NCBI GenBank assembly: GCA_025363395.1
Contig: JANYDX010000013.1
Coordinates: 1 to 38,328 of the forward strand
Source of the DNA: Verrucomicrobiota bacterium
GTDB lineage: Bacteria > Verrucomicrobiota > Verrucomicrobiia > Opitutales > Opitutaceae
Length of the DNA: 38,328 nt
Direction of reading: 5' to 3'
Shown piece by piece: positions 29,159 through 37,734 of this stretch; positions within the stretch are counted from its first letter, which is position 1; each line of letters starts with the position of its first letter. The notes under the pieces are model-generated. The model searched no databases. It saw only the letters and a list, made by a program, of their open reading frames with translations, and was not told where the DNA came from. The translations under genes were made by a program, and so were the position numbers.

Positions 29159-30784
29159 TTATTTCGCGGGCTTGGCGTTCCAGATCGCGAGCGTATCAGG
29201 CGAACCTTGAGCACGGACGCCGTTGTCATTGAGAATGTCATCGGTGGCGGCGACGATTTCCTTGCGCAGGAAAACCAAATCCTCGGAGTTGCGGCCGGCG
29301 AATCTGATCGTGATGAATTCGTTCTGGGTGTCGTGCAGGACGCCCACCAGGTGGGCGAGGTTTTTGATTTCGATGCCGTTGACCGTCTCGACGATTCGCG
29401 AAATGGGATTGGCGTACCCCTTGGCGAGTTTGTGCGGGAAGAAAGGCGAAGAGATCAGCACCAGTTCCTCGCTGGGGAAGGCCGGCCGGTCGCCGCGCCG
29501 GGTGATCATGGGATTGCCCAGGCTGCTGAGTGCGCTGACGGCATTGGCGTTGCTGCTGAGTGGTCCGACAAATTGGGAGGTCGCCGTGGAAAAAACCAGC
29601 GGACCGTAGATGAAGTAAGGTGGATATTCGCCCTCCAGGTCGGGGATGAGCATCGGGCGGTTGGTGGGCACGGGTAGTTCCACGGTTAATTCCTTCCCGC
29701 CGCGCAACAGGGTGAGCGGGAGCTTGCCGTTGCGCGCGAGCTGCTGGATGAGGTATTGAAAACGCACGCGGAGATTTTCACCGATCTTGACCATGCCCTC
29801 GTTGTCGACAGGCGAGGCGCCGATGTGGGTGATGACATCCCAGACCTTGAGGGGATAGGCGGCATCGGTGCCGTCCGGCTCGCGTACGACCATGCCCTCG
29901 GTCGTCTTGGGGAGCTTGAGGAAGGCGCGGAGCGCCGGATTTTCGTTGGTTTGCAGGCCGTCGAACATGACGGGCTTTCCTTCGTAGTGGCCGTCCGCAA
30001 TGTCCTTGAGGAACAATTCAATTTCCTCGCATGGGATGATATAGCCGATGTTGTCGGCGCCGCCGAGCCGGCTGAAGGCGAGCCCGATCATCTCCTCCCC
30101 CGCGAGCGCAGGACCGCCGCTGTTGCCGGGATTGATGGCGGCGTCGATTTGAATGCGCAGGCCGGAGACGGGAAAGTTATAACCGGCGAATTCGATGCGT
30201 GAAACGATGCCCTTCGTGATTGAGAGATTGGTGCCCCCGGTGGGAAAACCATAAACCATGACCGTGTCCTTCACGCTGGGCAGCTTCGCTGCGCGGACCA
30301 AAGCGGGATGCGTGGCAAAGAAGGTCTCATCCTCAAGTTTGAGCACGGCGAGGTCGATGCCGGGTGCGACGAATTCCACGATGGCGGAGAGTTTGTCGCC
30401 GGACTGGCTGGCCTGGACCTGCACCTGGCTGGCGTAGAGCGCGACATGCGCGTTGGTCAGGATGCGCTTGCCCTCGATGACCACGCCGGTGCCGGTGATC
30501 TCACGCGGAGCTTGTTTGGTCCAGGGCTTGAACGGATCGGGCGTGCGCACGGTGGCAAAAACTTTCACCACGGAATTTTCGACGGTATCGGTCTTGGGCG
30601 GAACCGGGACTTCCGTTTTGGCGGGGATCTCCGTCTTGATCGCGACTTCGGTGGTGGCGGCGGGAGGCGGTGGTGGGGTGGCTTTTTCGGGAGCGGGTGG
30701 TTCGGCGCTCAAGCGGCTGGCCAGATAAATCAATGCGAACAGAAGCACCGCAGGCGTGCGAAGGAGGCGGGGAGGGAGAGTCAT
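29159..30784 (-). CDS. Trypsin-like serine protease with PDZ-like regions (Deg/HtrA-like)
   Basis: 'ILTNAHVAL', 'GIDLAVLKL', 'AAINPGNSGGPALAG' catalytic triad motifs; N-terminal signal peptide. Confidence 0.85.
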   Translation of the reverse strand: MTLPPRLLRTPAVLLFALIYLASRLSAEPPAPEKATPPPPPAATTEVAIKTEIPAKTEVPVPPKTDTVENSVVKVFATVRTPDPFKPWTKQAPREITGTGVVIEGKRILTNAHVALYASQVQVQASQSGDKLSAIVEFVAPGIDLAVLKLEDETFFATHPALVRAAKLPSVKDTVMVYGFPTGGTNLSITKGIVSRIEFAGYNFPVSGLRIQIDAAINPGNSGGPALAGEEMIGLAFSRLGGADNIGYIIPCEEIELFLKDIADGHYEGKPVMFDGLQTNENPALRAFLKLPKTTEGMVVREPDGTDAAYPLKVWDVITHIGASPVDNEGMVKIGENLRVRFQYLIQQLARNGKLPLTLLRGGKELTVELPVPTNRPMLIPDLEGEYPPYFIYGPLVFSTATSQFVGPLSSNANAVSALSSLGNPMITRRGDRPAFPSEELVLISSPFFPHKLAKGYANPISRIVETVNGIEIKNLAHLVGVLHDTQNEFITIRFAGRNSEDLVFLRKEIVAATDDILNDNGVRAQGSPDTLAIWNAKPAK

Positions 30785-31274
30785 GCGCACGCCAAGAGCT
30801 ACGGATACACGGGCGACGGGCAAGACCGGAGTAGGCCGGGGGCGCTGAGTTTATCTGGCCCTAATGCCTTTCGGGGTTTGAACTTTTTGGCGGGAGACGT
30901 TGGAAGTTGCGCGGCCCCTGCGAGGATTGATTGCGCGTCTTGCGTGGCCAGCTGCGCACCGGTTGGTGGACCTTGCAGGGATAACTTTTGTGCAGCCGTC
31001 GTCGGGGCTTAAGCCAGCGGCGGGTGTGGACCCAGAGTCGCACGACTATCGCGTGGCTACACGGCCGGACTGAGGTTCGTGCCGGGATTGAATTTGGGCG
31101 CCCAAGTGTATTGGTGGTTCTCAGGTAGGCACAGGCAGGCGGTAATGCGTTAGGGCGAGGGTTTCGGGAGAGCTGGCCTAGCCGCTCCGCTTCGGCCTGG
31201 ACTCGTTGAATGTCGGATGCAGTTGGTCGGGTTCTTTGTTGAGAACGGGAGGTGAATAGAAAAGAATTCTGCCC

Positions 31275-31703
31275 ATGCCCCGCGACAGCAACCTGCCCCC
31301 ACCGCTGCTTTCCGAAAATTGTCCACCACCCCTGCCTGTCCAAGACCTGCCGCCATTGTTGCCGCCACCCCTGCAGGCGTCCAATCAGCAGATCGCAATG
31401 ACCGATCTCAAGAAGACGGCAGTCATGACACTGTGGATCGCGGGCTTTTTCACTCTCTGCTTTCCGTTTGGAATCATCGAGTGGCGGGAAGGTCGGGCTG
31501 AATTGGACATGATCTGGTTCTTCATTGGATTTCTCGCGCTCGTGTGGCTCGCGGTCGTTGCGCTGTGGTGGCGGGTGACCTGGCTCAAGTGGGCTCCATA
31601 CGCGTTCTATGGGCCTTTTCTTTTCGGCTTCCCGCTGGGCACCAAATTGAGTCTTCGAGCGTTCCGTCTACTCAAGACCGGTGTGCGTGCGTTCGATGCG
31701 TGA
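31275..31703 (+). CDS. Small Pro-rich N-terminus, multi-TM hypothetical protein
   Basis: 142 aa with three hydrophobic segments; start not supported by an obvious RBS. Confidence 0.5.
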   Translation: MPRDSNLPPPLLSENCPPPLPVQDLPPLLPPPLQASNQQIAMTDLKKTAVMTLWIAGFFTLCFPFGIIEWREGRAELDMIWFFIGFLALVWLAVVALWWRVTWLKWAPYAFYGPFLFGFPLGTKLSLRAFRLLKTGVRAFDA

Positions 31704-31942
31704 GCCGGCTGGTCATGCCCACCTCTGCTTCTTTCGAGATTGAGATCGTCTCGAAAGACACCGAGACCGGCATTATTAAGTTCTGGAAAAAAAGAACGGT
31801 GAAATTAAAATTGTCCCGCCCGATTTTGCCCCTATTGCATCCGTTTTTCCGGTGGTTCGAACTATAACAATTCCAACTTGGCCCTCTCGCATCGTTCTCC
31901 CGGAACCTGGTGCGGGAAACGCCGTGGCGGAAAAAATCGGAA

Positions 31943-32158
31943 TCACCTTATCCTGTTTTCACCTTTTGGTGTTAACGCGTAAACTTTTTCGGAGGGTCTG
32001 TGTTCAATCGAACCTTCGGCGAGCCAAGCGTTCAGATGCTTCTTTTCCACTGTCCGGGCATACTGCTCCGGAACAGTGCCGTCGGAGCCCATGAACAGCG
32101 TCTTTAATTTAAATGCTAGCTGCGATCCCTCTGGCGTGACGGGTTTCTTCGATTTCAT
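31943..32158 (-). CDS. Small hypothetical protein (71 aa)
   Basis: MKSKKPVTPEGSQLAFKLKTLFMGSDGTVPEQYARTVEKKHLNAWLAEGSIEHRPSEKVYALTPKGENRIR; composition looks coding. Confidence 0.45.
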   Translation of the reverse strand: MKSKKPVTPEGSQLAFKLKTLFMGSDGTVPEQYARTVEKKHLNAWLAEGSIEHRPSEKVYALTPKGENRIR

Positions 32159-32332
32159 GATTTGAGCGAGACGGTGGATTCAATAGCCGGGTTTGCGGTG
32201 GAGAGGCATCACGGCGAGAATTCGAATGTCAGGCTGATCTGCTCAGAGTGAAGACGTGCCGTCTGCGCGACCTCCATGTCCTCCGCAGTTACGCTGCCCC
32301 GTGCTTGCCCTCTGTTATTCACGCCCGGGTGC

Positions 32333-32536
32333 TCAGAGTCGTTTGAGGAAATCCGGACCGTCGGTGGGGCGCTCCTGTTCGGACTGCCGGCGGGCGGCCG
32401 CCATGTTGTCGACGAGGTTCGGGTAGCGGCGGCCCGCGGCCTTGGCTCGGGCGCGGGCCCAGTCGACGTTCTCCGGCGTGAGCTTGGTGCCCGTAGCGGG
32501 CTTGGCGGGTTTTCGTTCCCAAGGTTTTTCGCTCAT
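32333..32536 (-). CDS. Small basic hypothetical protein (67 aa)
   Basis: MSEKPWERKPAKPATGTKLTPENVDWARARAKAAGRRYPNLVDNMAAARRQSEQERPTDGPDFLKRL. Confidence 0.5.
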   Translation of the reverse strand: MSEKPWERKPAKPATGTKLTPENVDWARARAKAAGRRYPNLVDNMAAARRQSEQERPTDGPDFLKRL

Positions 32537-32760
32537 GCTCCCAGTCAAACGACTCCCGCGCCCTTGGCAATCCGGCGGATCGGGGTTGGATCGGCCGACG
32601 GAGTCGGGTTGGAGGTTGCCCTGATTTGACGGACGCGGGTCGAAAATCACCTGACCCTCTCGGATCGCCCTACTGAGGTTCAAGGAATTCGGTTGAGCCA
32701 CACTGCGTCCTTGGTTTTCATTCAGGGCGTTCCGCCAAATTCGGCCAACCCCCAGGTCCT

Positions 32761-33299
32761 ATGAATATCCTGCGTCTCCCTCTACTGCGGGCCCTCACCG
32801 CCCTGTTGCTGGCTCCCGTTCTGCGTGGCGACACCGACACCCCGGCAGCCGGACGAAGACTATATGTGACGATCAATACGTTTGACCCCCAAGTTCGACC
32901 AACTGCGTTACGCGCGTTCCAGCCGGGCGAAATCGTCTTGAGCACTCTGAAGGCAACCGCCGCCGCGTCGGCGAATTTGCCGGACTGGCGGACGAGGTGT
33001 TAGTGCTGGAGGAGAATGCCAAGGCCCCTGAGGGGGCGTCCGTCCTGCTCCTCACTTGGACCGACGGCCGCACTGTTACCGCCGATCTGACCGAAAACGG
33101 CAAGAACACCTATCTCGGCGTGGTCAGTCGCGTGTCCTTTTTGTCGCACCCTGATCACAAGCGGCTGACGCGCGAGCTCCGCTCGGCGGTCATGCCCTAC
33201 GCACGTAGCGACACCGCCGTGCGCACCGAGACCGAGATGAACCTCTACTTTGCGCTCAAGATGACCGCGGACCGCCGCGCGCGCCTCGCCGCCAAGTAA
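32761..33299 (+). pseudogene. Hypothetical secreted protein split between two frames
   Basis: Frame 32761.. has a signal peptide and '...RAFQPGEIVLSTLKATAAA'; continuation in the other frame '...GNRRRVGEFAGLADEVLVLEENAKAPEGASVLLLTWTDGRTVTADLTENGKNTYLGVVSRVSFLSHPDHKRLTRELRSAV...'. Confidence 0.55.
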
Positions 33300-33352
33300 G
33301 TACGAGCTGACACGTTTGTCGTGCCGTGAATGGGAAGGGGTTCCGATTTGAC

Positions 33353-34369
33353 GGGGTCTGGCCGTGTTTTGTTAGTTTTTTGCGCGTTTTGATTGGTGAA
33401 GGTAGCCGCGCAAGGTAGCCGAACCCCCAAGTTGAAGCCGATCAGCCAACCACCCGATCGACGCCCCCGATTCCTGGCGGATACGCTCCGCCAAGATGAT
33501 TTTCCATGGCTGTTTGAGTGGCTTGGTTTTCAGTTCCGAATCCGATTTCCTCAATTTTATCAGATTTGCGTCCAGAGTTGCCTGCCAACTCGCTTGCCTG
33601 AGTTCCATTCGTTCAGTGCGCGGCAGACCGGACGTGAGCGAACGGGCGGCATGCTCTTTTGCCAACGCCCGCCGCCACGCGACCGTCCCAATTGCCCAGC
33701 CTTGCGCTAGACCGACCAGGCCTTCCCGGGACCAAGTGGCCTCGTCCTGCGCGAGCTCCCGCAGATAGCTGGCATAGGACCGGAGGCCCTCTTCATTGTC
33801 CAACCAACCTCCTCTCGCGCGCAGCCAGTCTTGGGCCATGAGCAGAGCAGGACGAGGACCCTTCAGCAACGCGGCTAAACTGCTCCAGCGATAGTTTGTC
33901 GCTTGCTCGGGCGGCACGATTTTGGCTCTCACCGGGTTGAGATGGATATAGTCCACAACTCTCGCCAGGGCGGGCCTATCCTCGACCAGCAGCGCCTGAT
34001 AACGGCCTTGAAACAAGTGCCCCCGCTCTGATCGCAATCGATTAAACCGGGTCGCCATCGAACTCTGCAACCAATGCATGCCCTCGCCTAACGTTGGCTC
34101 GGGTGTTTCCACCGCCAAATGAAAATGGTTTCGCATCAGGACGTAGGCATGAACTCGCCAACCAAACTTGGCCGCCGCCTCAAACAGTGTCCGCAAAAAT
34201 GCTTCCGCCGCCCCTACGTTCTCAAAAAGATCCCTCCGGTAATTTCCCCGATTGATCACATGATGCATCGCTCCTGGGTATTCGATCCGTAGTCGGCGCG
34301 CCACGACGAGACTGCATCGATTTACTCTTTGTCATTCAATCAAAAAATAACAAAACACGGCCAGACCCC
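33353..34369. mobile_element. RAYT/IS200-like element bounded by inverted repeats
   Basis: GGGGTCTGGCCGTGTTTTGTTA at 33353-33374 and its exact reverse complement at 34348-34369; similarity continues inward (T6-G) allowing one gap. Confidence 0.75.
33372..34304 (-). CDS. REP-associated tyrosine transposase (Y1/IS200-like)
   Basis: MARRLRIEYPGAMHHVINRGNYRRDLF, HUH-type 'MRNHFHLAVETP', 'VVDYIHLNPVRAKIV', 'YRWSSL'. Confidence 0.9.
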   Translation of the reverse strand: MARRLRIEYPGAMHHVINRGNYRRDLFENVGAAEAFLRTLFEAAAKFGWRVHAYVLMRNHFHLAVETPEPTLGEGMHWLQSSMATRFNRLRSERGHLFQGRYQALLVEDRPALARVVDYIHLNPVRAKIVPPEQATNYRWSSLAALLKGPRPALLMAQDWLRARGGWLDNEEGLRSYASYLRELAQDEATWSREGLVGLAQGWAIGTVAWRRALAKEHAARSLTSGLPRTERMELRQASWQATLDANLIKLRKSDSELKTKPLKQPWKIILAERIRQESGASIGWLADRLQLGGSATLRGYLHQSKRAKN

Positions 34370-34394
34370 TTCAGACTGATCCCTTCAGACTGAT
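34367..34394. repeat. Tandem 14-bp duplication CCCTTCAGACTGAT x2
   Basis: Exact copies at 34367-34380 and 34381-34394, overlapping the right inverted repeat of the RAYT element. Confidence 0.85.
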
Positions 34395-34550
34395 CTTCAA
34401 ATACTTTAGCCCGAATCGTCTGATCGAGTGAAAGTACAAGAAATCCAACGGCTCCCGAAGCTGATCGTGGAAACTCAGATGACCTTGAACACAATCGTAC
34501 CGTTCCCCAACTAAAGGCTTCAATCGTTCAGGGATGGGCTCGCTCGCCAC
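34371..34550 (-). CDS. Short ORF/gene remnant between helicase and RAYT element (GTG start)
   Basis: Not in the ORF track. Reads (V/M)ASEPIPERLKPLVGERYDCVQGHLSFHDQLREPLDFLYFHSIRRFGLKYLKISLKGSV*; same frame as the helicase, just past its stop. Confidence 0.4.
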   Translation of the reverse strand: MASEPIPERLKPLVGERYDCVQGHLSFHDQLREPLDFLYFHSIRRFGLKYLKISLKGSV

Positions 34551-34568
34551 GGAATAGCCTGTTGTTAA

Positions 34569-36584
34569 TCACCAACCATAGCTGCGTTTGATCCGCAGTT
34601 CTTCGTAGAGATCGTCGGGTAGTTCCTGCAGGAAACGTGAGGGGCTCAACATCATGCCGCCGGGGCCGGCTCGGCTCGCTACTTTGGGGTAGCTGATATA
34701 GAGTTCGTTTTTGGCGCGCGTCACCGCGACGTAGAAGAGGCGGCGTTCTTCCTCGACGTCACCACTCTCGATCGAACGGCGGCCGGGGAACTGGCCATCG
34801 GCGGCGCCGATCAAGAACACCACATCGTATTCGAGGCCTTTCGCCTGGTGGACGGTCGTGAGCTTGATCGCCTCGGTGTTGGGATCGACCTGCTTATCGC
34901 TGGTCTCGCCGTTGAGGAGCACGATTTGCGCGAGGAGATCCTGCATCTCGGTGAACCGACTGGCGAAACCAACGAGTGCTTTCAATTCCTCCAAGCGGTC
35001 CGTGTAGTCGGCATACGCGCCTTTCAAATAATCCCCGTACCAGCCTTCCAGAGCGACGCTGACGGTTTCATCGGGCTTCTGCGAACTCATGGCGTCGGCG
35101 ATCTGGCGGAGCGATGCGCAGAAATTTGTCCAATCGTCCTTGGCGTCCTTCGCGACCTTGCTCTTCACGTCGTCGGTGCCGAGGGCGTCGATAAAATTCC
35201 GCTGCATGAGGCGCGCGTGATCGAGCGCGGCCGAGTGGATTTTCTGCGCGCCCTTTTCCCCGACTTTCGGCAGCAGGATGGCAATGCGCTGCCAGGCCTG
35301 GGTGTCGCTGGGGTTGTACACGAAACGCAGCAAGGCGATCAGGTCGCGGACATGCTGGCGTTCGAAAAACTTCACGCCGCTCGTGATGTGGTAGGGAATG
35401 CCCGCGCGGGAGAGTGAAAGCTGGACTTCGAGGGCGAGGAAGTGCGAGCGGTAGAGGATGGCGATTTCGTTGGCCGATACGCCGTCGTCGTTGATGAGCG
35501 AATGAATTCGCTTCAGGATAAACTCGGCCTGTTCGCGGTCGTCCATCGTCTGCACGACGTAGGGTTTGACCGAATGGGCGCGATGGGCGCGGAGCTCCTT
35601 GTCGAAGTGACGGCCCTTGGGTTGGGCGTTGAGCACGCCGTTGGCGAAGGCGAGAATTTCAGGCGTCGAGCGGTAGTTGGTCTCGATGCGGTGGATGATT
35701 GTGCCGGGATGCCGGTTCGGAAACGACATGATGTTTTCGAAATCGGCTCCGCGCCAGGAGTAGATGCATTGGGCGTCGTCACCGACGGCCATCACCTGAT
35801 GATGCTGGGAAAGTTTGTCCACGATCTGCGCCTGGATGGTGTTGGTGTCCTGGTATTCGTCCACGAGCACATGACGGAAACGGTTGCTGAAATAAGTCGC
35901 GACCTCGGGTGCGTCAGTGAGGAGTTTCAGCCACATCTCGAGCAAATCGTCGTAGTCGACCACGGACTGTTCGCGCTTGGCTTTGGTGTAGGCCTCCTCG
36001 AAGGGGGGGAAGAGGTGGGCGATCTCCTTGTACTGCGGAAAGTTCTTCGAGACGGTGTCGTAAATCGACAGCTGCGTGTTGCGCGCGAGGGAGAGGACGC
36101 TGAAGAGCGGGCCGGGGCGGGGGTTGGTCTTGTCCTTGAAGAAGAGCTTGTCCTTCGACTCGACGCTTTGCTTGAGGAGCGTTTCGGATTCGTCGGCGTC
36201 GAGGATGGTGAAGTTTTTCGGCAGCTTGATGGCTTCGCCGTACATGCGCAGCGCGCGGTTGCCGAGGGAGTGGAAGGTGCCACCCCAGAAGCGCGCGGGC
36301 TCGATGCCAGTGAGATCGTGCACGCGGTGGAGCATCTCCTTGGCGGCCTTGTTGGTGAAAGTCAGCAGGAGGATTTCGCCCGGGCGCACGCCCTGGGAGA
36401 GGAGGTAGGCCACGCGGTAAGTGAGCGTGCGGGTCTTCCCCGAGCCGGCGCCGGCGAGTACGAGCAACGGCCCGGGAGGGGCCGTGACGGCGGCGAACTG
36501 CTCGTCATTGAGCAGCGCGCGAAAATCGATCAGCGGTACGGAAGACGTGGTGCCGGCAAAATTACTGGGAAGGACAAAATCCAT
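34569..36584 (-). CDS. ATP-dependent DNA helicase, UvrD/PcrA/Rep superfamily I
   Basis: 'LVLAGAGSGKTRTLTYRVAYLL', 'VDEYQDTNTIQ', 'VGDDAQCIYSWRGAD', 'LTTVHQAKGLEYDVVFLIG', 'EERRLFYVAVTRAKNELYIS'. Confidence 0.95.
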   Translation of the reverse strand: MDFVLPSNFAGTTSSVPLIDFRALLNDEQFAAVTAPPGPLLVLAGAGSGKTRTLTYRVAYLLSQGVRPGEILLLTFTNKAAKEMLHRVHDLTGIEPARFWGGTFHSLGNRALRMYGEAIKLPKNFTILDADESETLLKQSVESKDKLFFKDKTNPRPGPLFSVLSLARNTQLSIYDTVSKNFPQYKEIAHLFPPFEEAYTKAKREQSVVDYDDLLEMWLKLLTDAPEVATYFSNRFRHVLVDEYQDTNTIQAQIVDKLSQHHQVMAVGDDAQCIYSWRGADFENIMSFPNRHPGTIIHRIETNYRSTPEILAFANGVLNAQPKGRHFDKELRAHRAHSVKPYVVQTMDDREQAEFILKRIHSLINDDGVSANEIAILYRSHFLALEVQLSLSRAGIPYHITSGVKFFERQHVRDLIALLRFVYNPSDTQAWQRIAILLPKVGEKGAQKIHSAALDHARLMQRNFIDALGTDDVKSKVAKDAKDDWTNFCASLRQIADAMSSQKPDETVSVALEGWYGDYLKGAYADYTDRLEELKALVGFASRFTEMQDLLAQIVLLNGETSDKQVDPNTEAIKLTTVHQAKGLEYDVVFLIGAADGQFPGRRSIESGDVEEERRLFYVAVTRAKNELYISYPKVASRAGPGGMMLSPSRFLQELPDDLYEELRIKRSYGW

Positions 36585-36964
36585 GAAGGAGAAAAGAGGG
36601 AGGCTTGTCGGCCGGCCTAGGGCAAGCCCGCAGAAGGGTAATGAGCCACCGTCATTGAAAGAGGCAGAGCCCTAAGTTTGGCACCACTCATCCACCCTAA
36701 GTTTTCACAAATAAATACCCCTGATTAGCGGCCAATGAGGGTGGATTAGTGATTAACCATTCCGTGTTTTCCGGGGGCAATCTTGGTGAGCGTACCTGCT
36801 CGGCTTGAAGGACAAAATCAAAGGACAGACAGATCAGCTGAGGCAGCAGGAATTTCACCACGAAACACACGGATTACACGAAAACGGAAGGAGCGGTAAT
36901 TTAGGCACCTGTGATCCCGGCCTAAATTTTTCCAAAGCGGATTGGGGGCGCTCGAGATTCCTAC

Positions 36965-36990
36965 AAAAAAGCCCGCCGAAGTGGCGGGCT
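36965..36990 (-). terminator. Rho-independent terminator downstream of pyrH-frr
   Basis: Stem GCCCGCC/GGCGGGC (36971-36977/36983-36989) followed by T6 on the minus strand. Confidence 0.8.
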
Positions 36991-37124
36991 GGGCTGGCGA
37001 AGACAATGACTTCATTCGTTCTCTTGTCGTAATCATTCTCATGCTCTCCTCCGGCCGCCCCTTGTTATTTTCAACGACCAGGCGAGAACGAAAAAGATTA
37101 TGAGAGTGAGAACGATTCGCTGCC

Positions 37125-37682
37125 TCACACTGTCGTCAATTCCTTCTCCTTGTGGGCGAGATGGGAGTCGATGTCCTTGATGGCTTTGTCGGTGGCTGCC
37201 TGGATATCTTTTTCGAGACGCTTCTCCTCGTCCTCGGCGATTTTGCCGTCTTTCAGAATTTTTTTGGTCTGCTCCATGGCGTCGCGGCGGGCATGGCGGA
37301 TGTTCACGCGGCCTTCCTCGGCGAGCTTATGGGCAATCTTCACGAATTCGAGCCGGCGATCCCGGGATAGATCGGGAAAGGGCAGGCGGACGAGGCCGCC
37401 GTCCACGATAGGGTTGATGCCGAGGTTGGCTTGTTGCAGGGCTTTTTCGACGGCGCGTAACAGGGCCTTGTCCCAAGGCTGAACCTGAATCATGCGCGGA
37501 TCGGGCGTGCTGATCGCGGCGCATTCCTTGAGGCGGATCATGGAACCGTAGGCCTCGACCATTACGCCTTCCACCATGGCCGGGGAAGCTTTGCCCGTGT
37601 GGATCGTGCTGAATTCGTGCAGGGTGAAATCAACGGCCTTCTTCATGCGGGCTTGGACGTCGGTGAGAATGGGATGGGACAT
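37125..37682 (-). CDS. frr: Ribosome recycling factor
   Basis: MSHPILTDVQARMKKAVDFTLHEFSTIHTGKASPAMVEGVMVEAYGSMIRLKECAAISTPDPRMIQVQPWD...; 185 aa, canonical RRF length. Confidence 0.95.
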   Translation of the reverse strand: MSHPILTDVQARMKKAVDFTLHEFSTIHTGKASPAMVEGVMVEAYGSMIRLKECAAISTPDPRMIQVQPWDKALLRAVEKALQQANLGINPIVDGGLVRLPFPDLSRDRRLEFVKIAHKLAEEGRVNIRHARRDAMEQTKKILKDGKIAEDEEKRLEKDIQAATDKAIKDIDSHLAHKEKELTTV

Positions 37683-37734
37683 ATTTAGTGGGGCGTTAAA
37701 ATCGGGCGGTGAAAATAGCGGCGACGAAATGCAG

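Noticed and set aside
31000-31250. Possible tRNA or structured RNA in the non-coding gap
   Set aside because: GGTTCGTGCC looked like a weak T-loop, but no acceptor, D or anticodon stems could be assembled.
35442-36620. 392-aa plus-strand ORF antisense to the helicase
   Set aside because: The opposite strand has unmistakable UvrD motifs. The antisense frame is open only because of GC-rich codon bias.
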